Assembly (NCBI RefSeq): GCF_000143535.2
Contig: NC_037316.1
Span: 186,001-250,000, forward strand
DNA length: 64,000 nt
Direction of reading: 5' to 3'
DNA from: Botrytis cinerea B05.10
Lineage: Eukaryota; Ascomycota; Leotiomycetes; Helotiales; Sclerotiniaceae
In this document: positions 63,864-64,000 of the stretch, in pieces
Position numbering within the stretch: the first letter of the stretch is position 1
How the letters are laid out: every line of letters starts with the position of its first letter
Notes under the pieces: generated by a model
The model's input: only the letters and a program-made list of their open reading frames with translations
What the model was told of the DNA's origin: nothing
Databases searched by the model: none
Program-made: the position numbers and the translations under genes

Positions 63864-64000
63864 CTAGATGTGCGTGCAATGATTCGTATGTGTGATTATC
63901 CCAATTGCGGAAAACACCAGCCACATTCCAATCCCACCCAAAAGCAAAAGGATCAAGAAGCTCATTTCGGCCATCACCCAGCCAAGGCTCGGATCGTGGA
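63864..64000 (-). CDS. Possible C terminus of a membrane protein cut by the right edge
   Basis: A minus-strand frame open from the window end to TAG at 63864 reads WVMAEMSFLILLLLGGIGMW then LVFSAIGIITH, a textbook 25-residue membrane span with a short tail (TNHCTHI). No start or upstream motifs can be seen. A competing plus-strand frame begins MIRMCDYPNCGKHQPHSNPT at 63879 and is also open to the edge. Only sequence beyond 64000 can decide between them. Confidence 0.3.
   Translation of the reverse strand, partial: HDPSLGWVMAEMSFLILLLLGGIGMWLVFSAIGIITHTNHCTHI

Noticed and set aside
1..64000. CRISPR arrays, prokaryotic operons, insertion sequences, prophage
   Set aside because: The window is intron-rich fungal nuclear DNA; no spaced direct repeats of CRISPR type and no transposase or integrase frames were seen.

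Overview
This window looks like nuclear DNA from a filamentous ascomycete, probably a leotiomycete near Botrytis/Sclerotinia. That placement is my inference from overall gene style; I could not run a taxonomic search. Genes are cut by short GT-AG introns, mostly 46-75 bp with CTNAC/CTAAC-like branch sites. Intergenic spaces are long. Several proteins are fungal in type: Mup1-like permease, zinc-cluster-less fungal_trans_2 regulator, old yellow enzyme, Urb2. For the spliced genes the exon joins below were checked by hand for frame continuity, and their coding lengths are whole numbers of codons.

Layout. Positions 1-12.7 kb hold a possible gene end at the left edge, a 937-aa ubiquitin-like-domain protein rich in tandem repeats, a 5.6-kb stretch with no gene, and RPL27 in four exons. 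Positions 12.7-23 kb hold a 2541-aa protein built on about 34 imperfect helical repeats, mitochondrial seryl-tRNA synthetase, and an intron-containing tRNA-Arg(UCU). Positions 23.8-31.3 kb are accessory in character: a transcription-factor-like gene without a zinc cluster, an old yellow enzyme with a 23-bp periodic array upstream, a poly-glutamate protein, and a dead cytochrome P450. Positions 31.5-43 kb are housekeeping: the spliceosomal DEAH helicase PRP2, a small membrane protein, the ribosome-biogenesis factor URB2 in seven exons, and a METTL2/6-type tRNA m3C methyltransferase.

Positions 44.6-53.3 kb hold an F-box-like protein, a 356-aa protein that I read as a very divergent macro domain, a short-chain dehydrogenase killed by one in-frame amber codon, a small unknown ORF, and a Mup1-type methionine permease in six exons. 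Positions 53.7-64 kb hold a conserved-looking acidic protein, a nitronate monooxygenase in three exons, a small unknown gene, a heavily decayed minus-strand gene, a CobW/ZNG1-type GTPase with a histidine-rich loop, and an unresolved right edge.

How the genes relate. RPL27, PRP2, URB2, seryl-tRNA synthetase, tRNA-Arg and the m3C methyltransferase all serve RNA processing or translation, but they are scattered single genes, not an operon or cluster. The regulator, old yellow enzyme and P450 remnant at 23.8-31.3 kb could be the residue of a secondary-metabolite locus; this is a hypothesis. I did not find an unambiguous new multi-gene system. The most interesting single objects are the repeat giant at 12.7-20.4 kb, the macro-like protein at 46.9-48.2 kb with a 26-G homopolymer upstream, and the 23-bp array in front of the old yellow enzyme.
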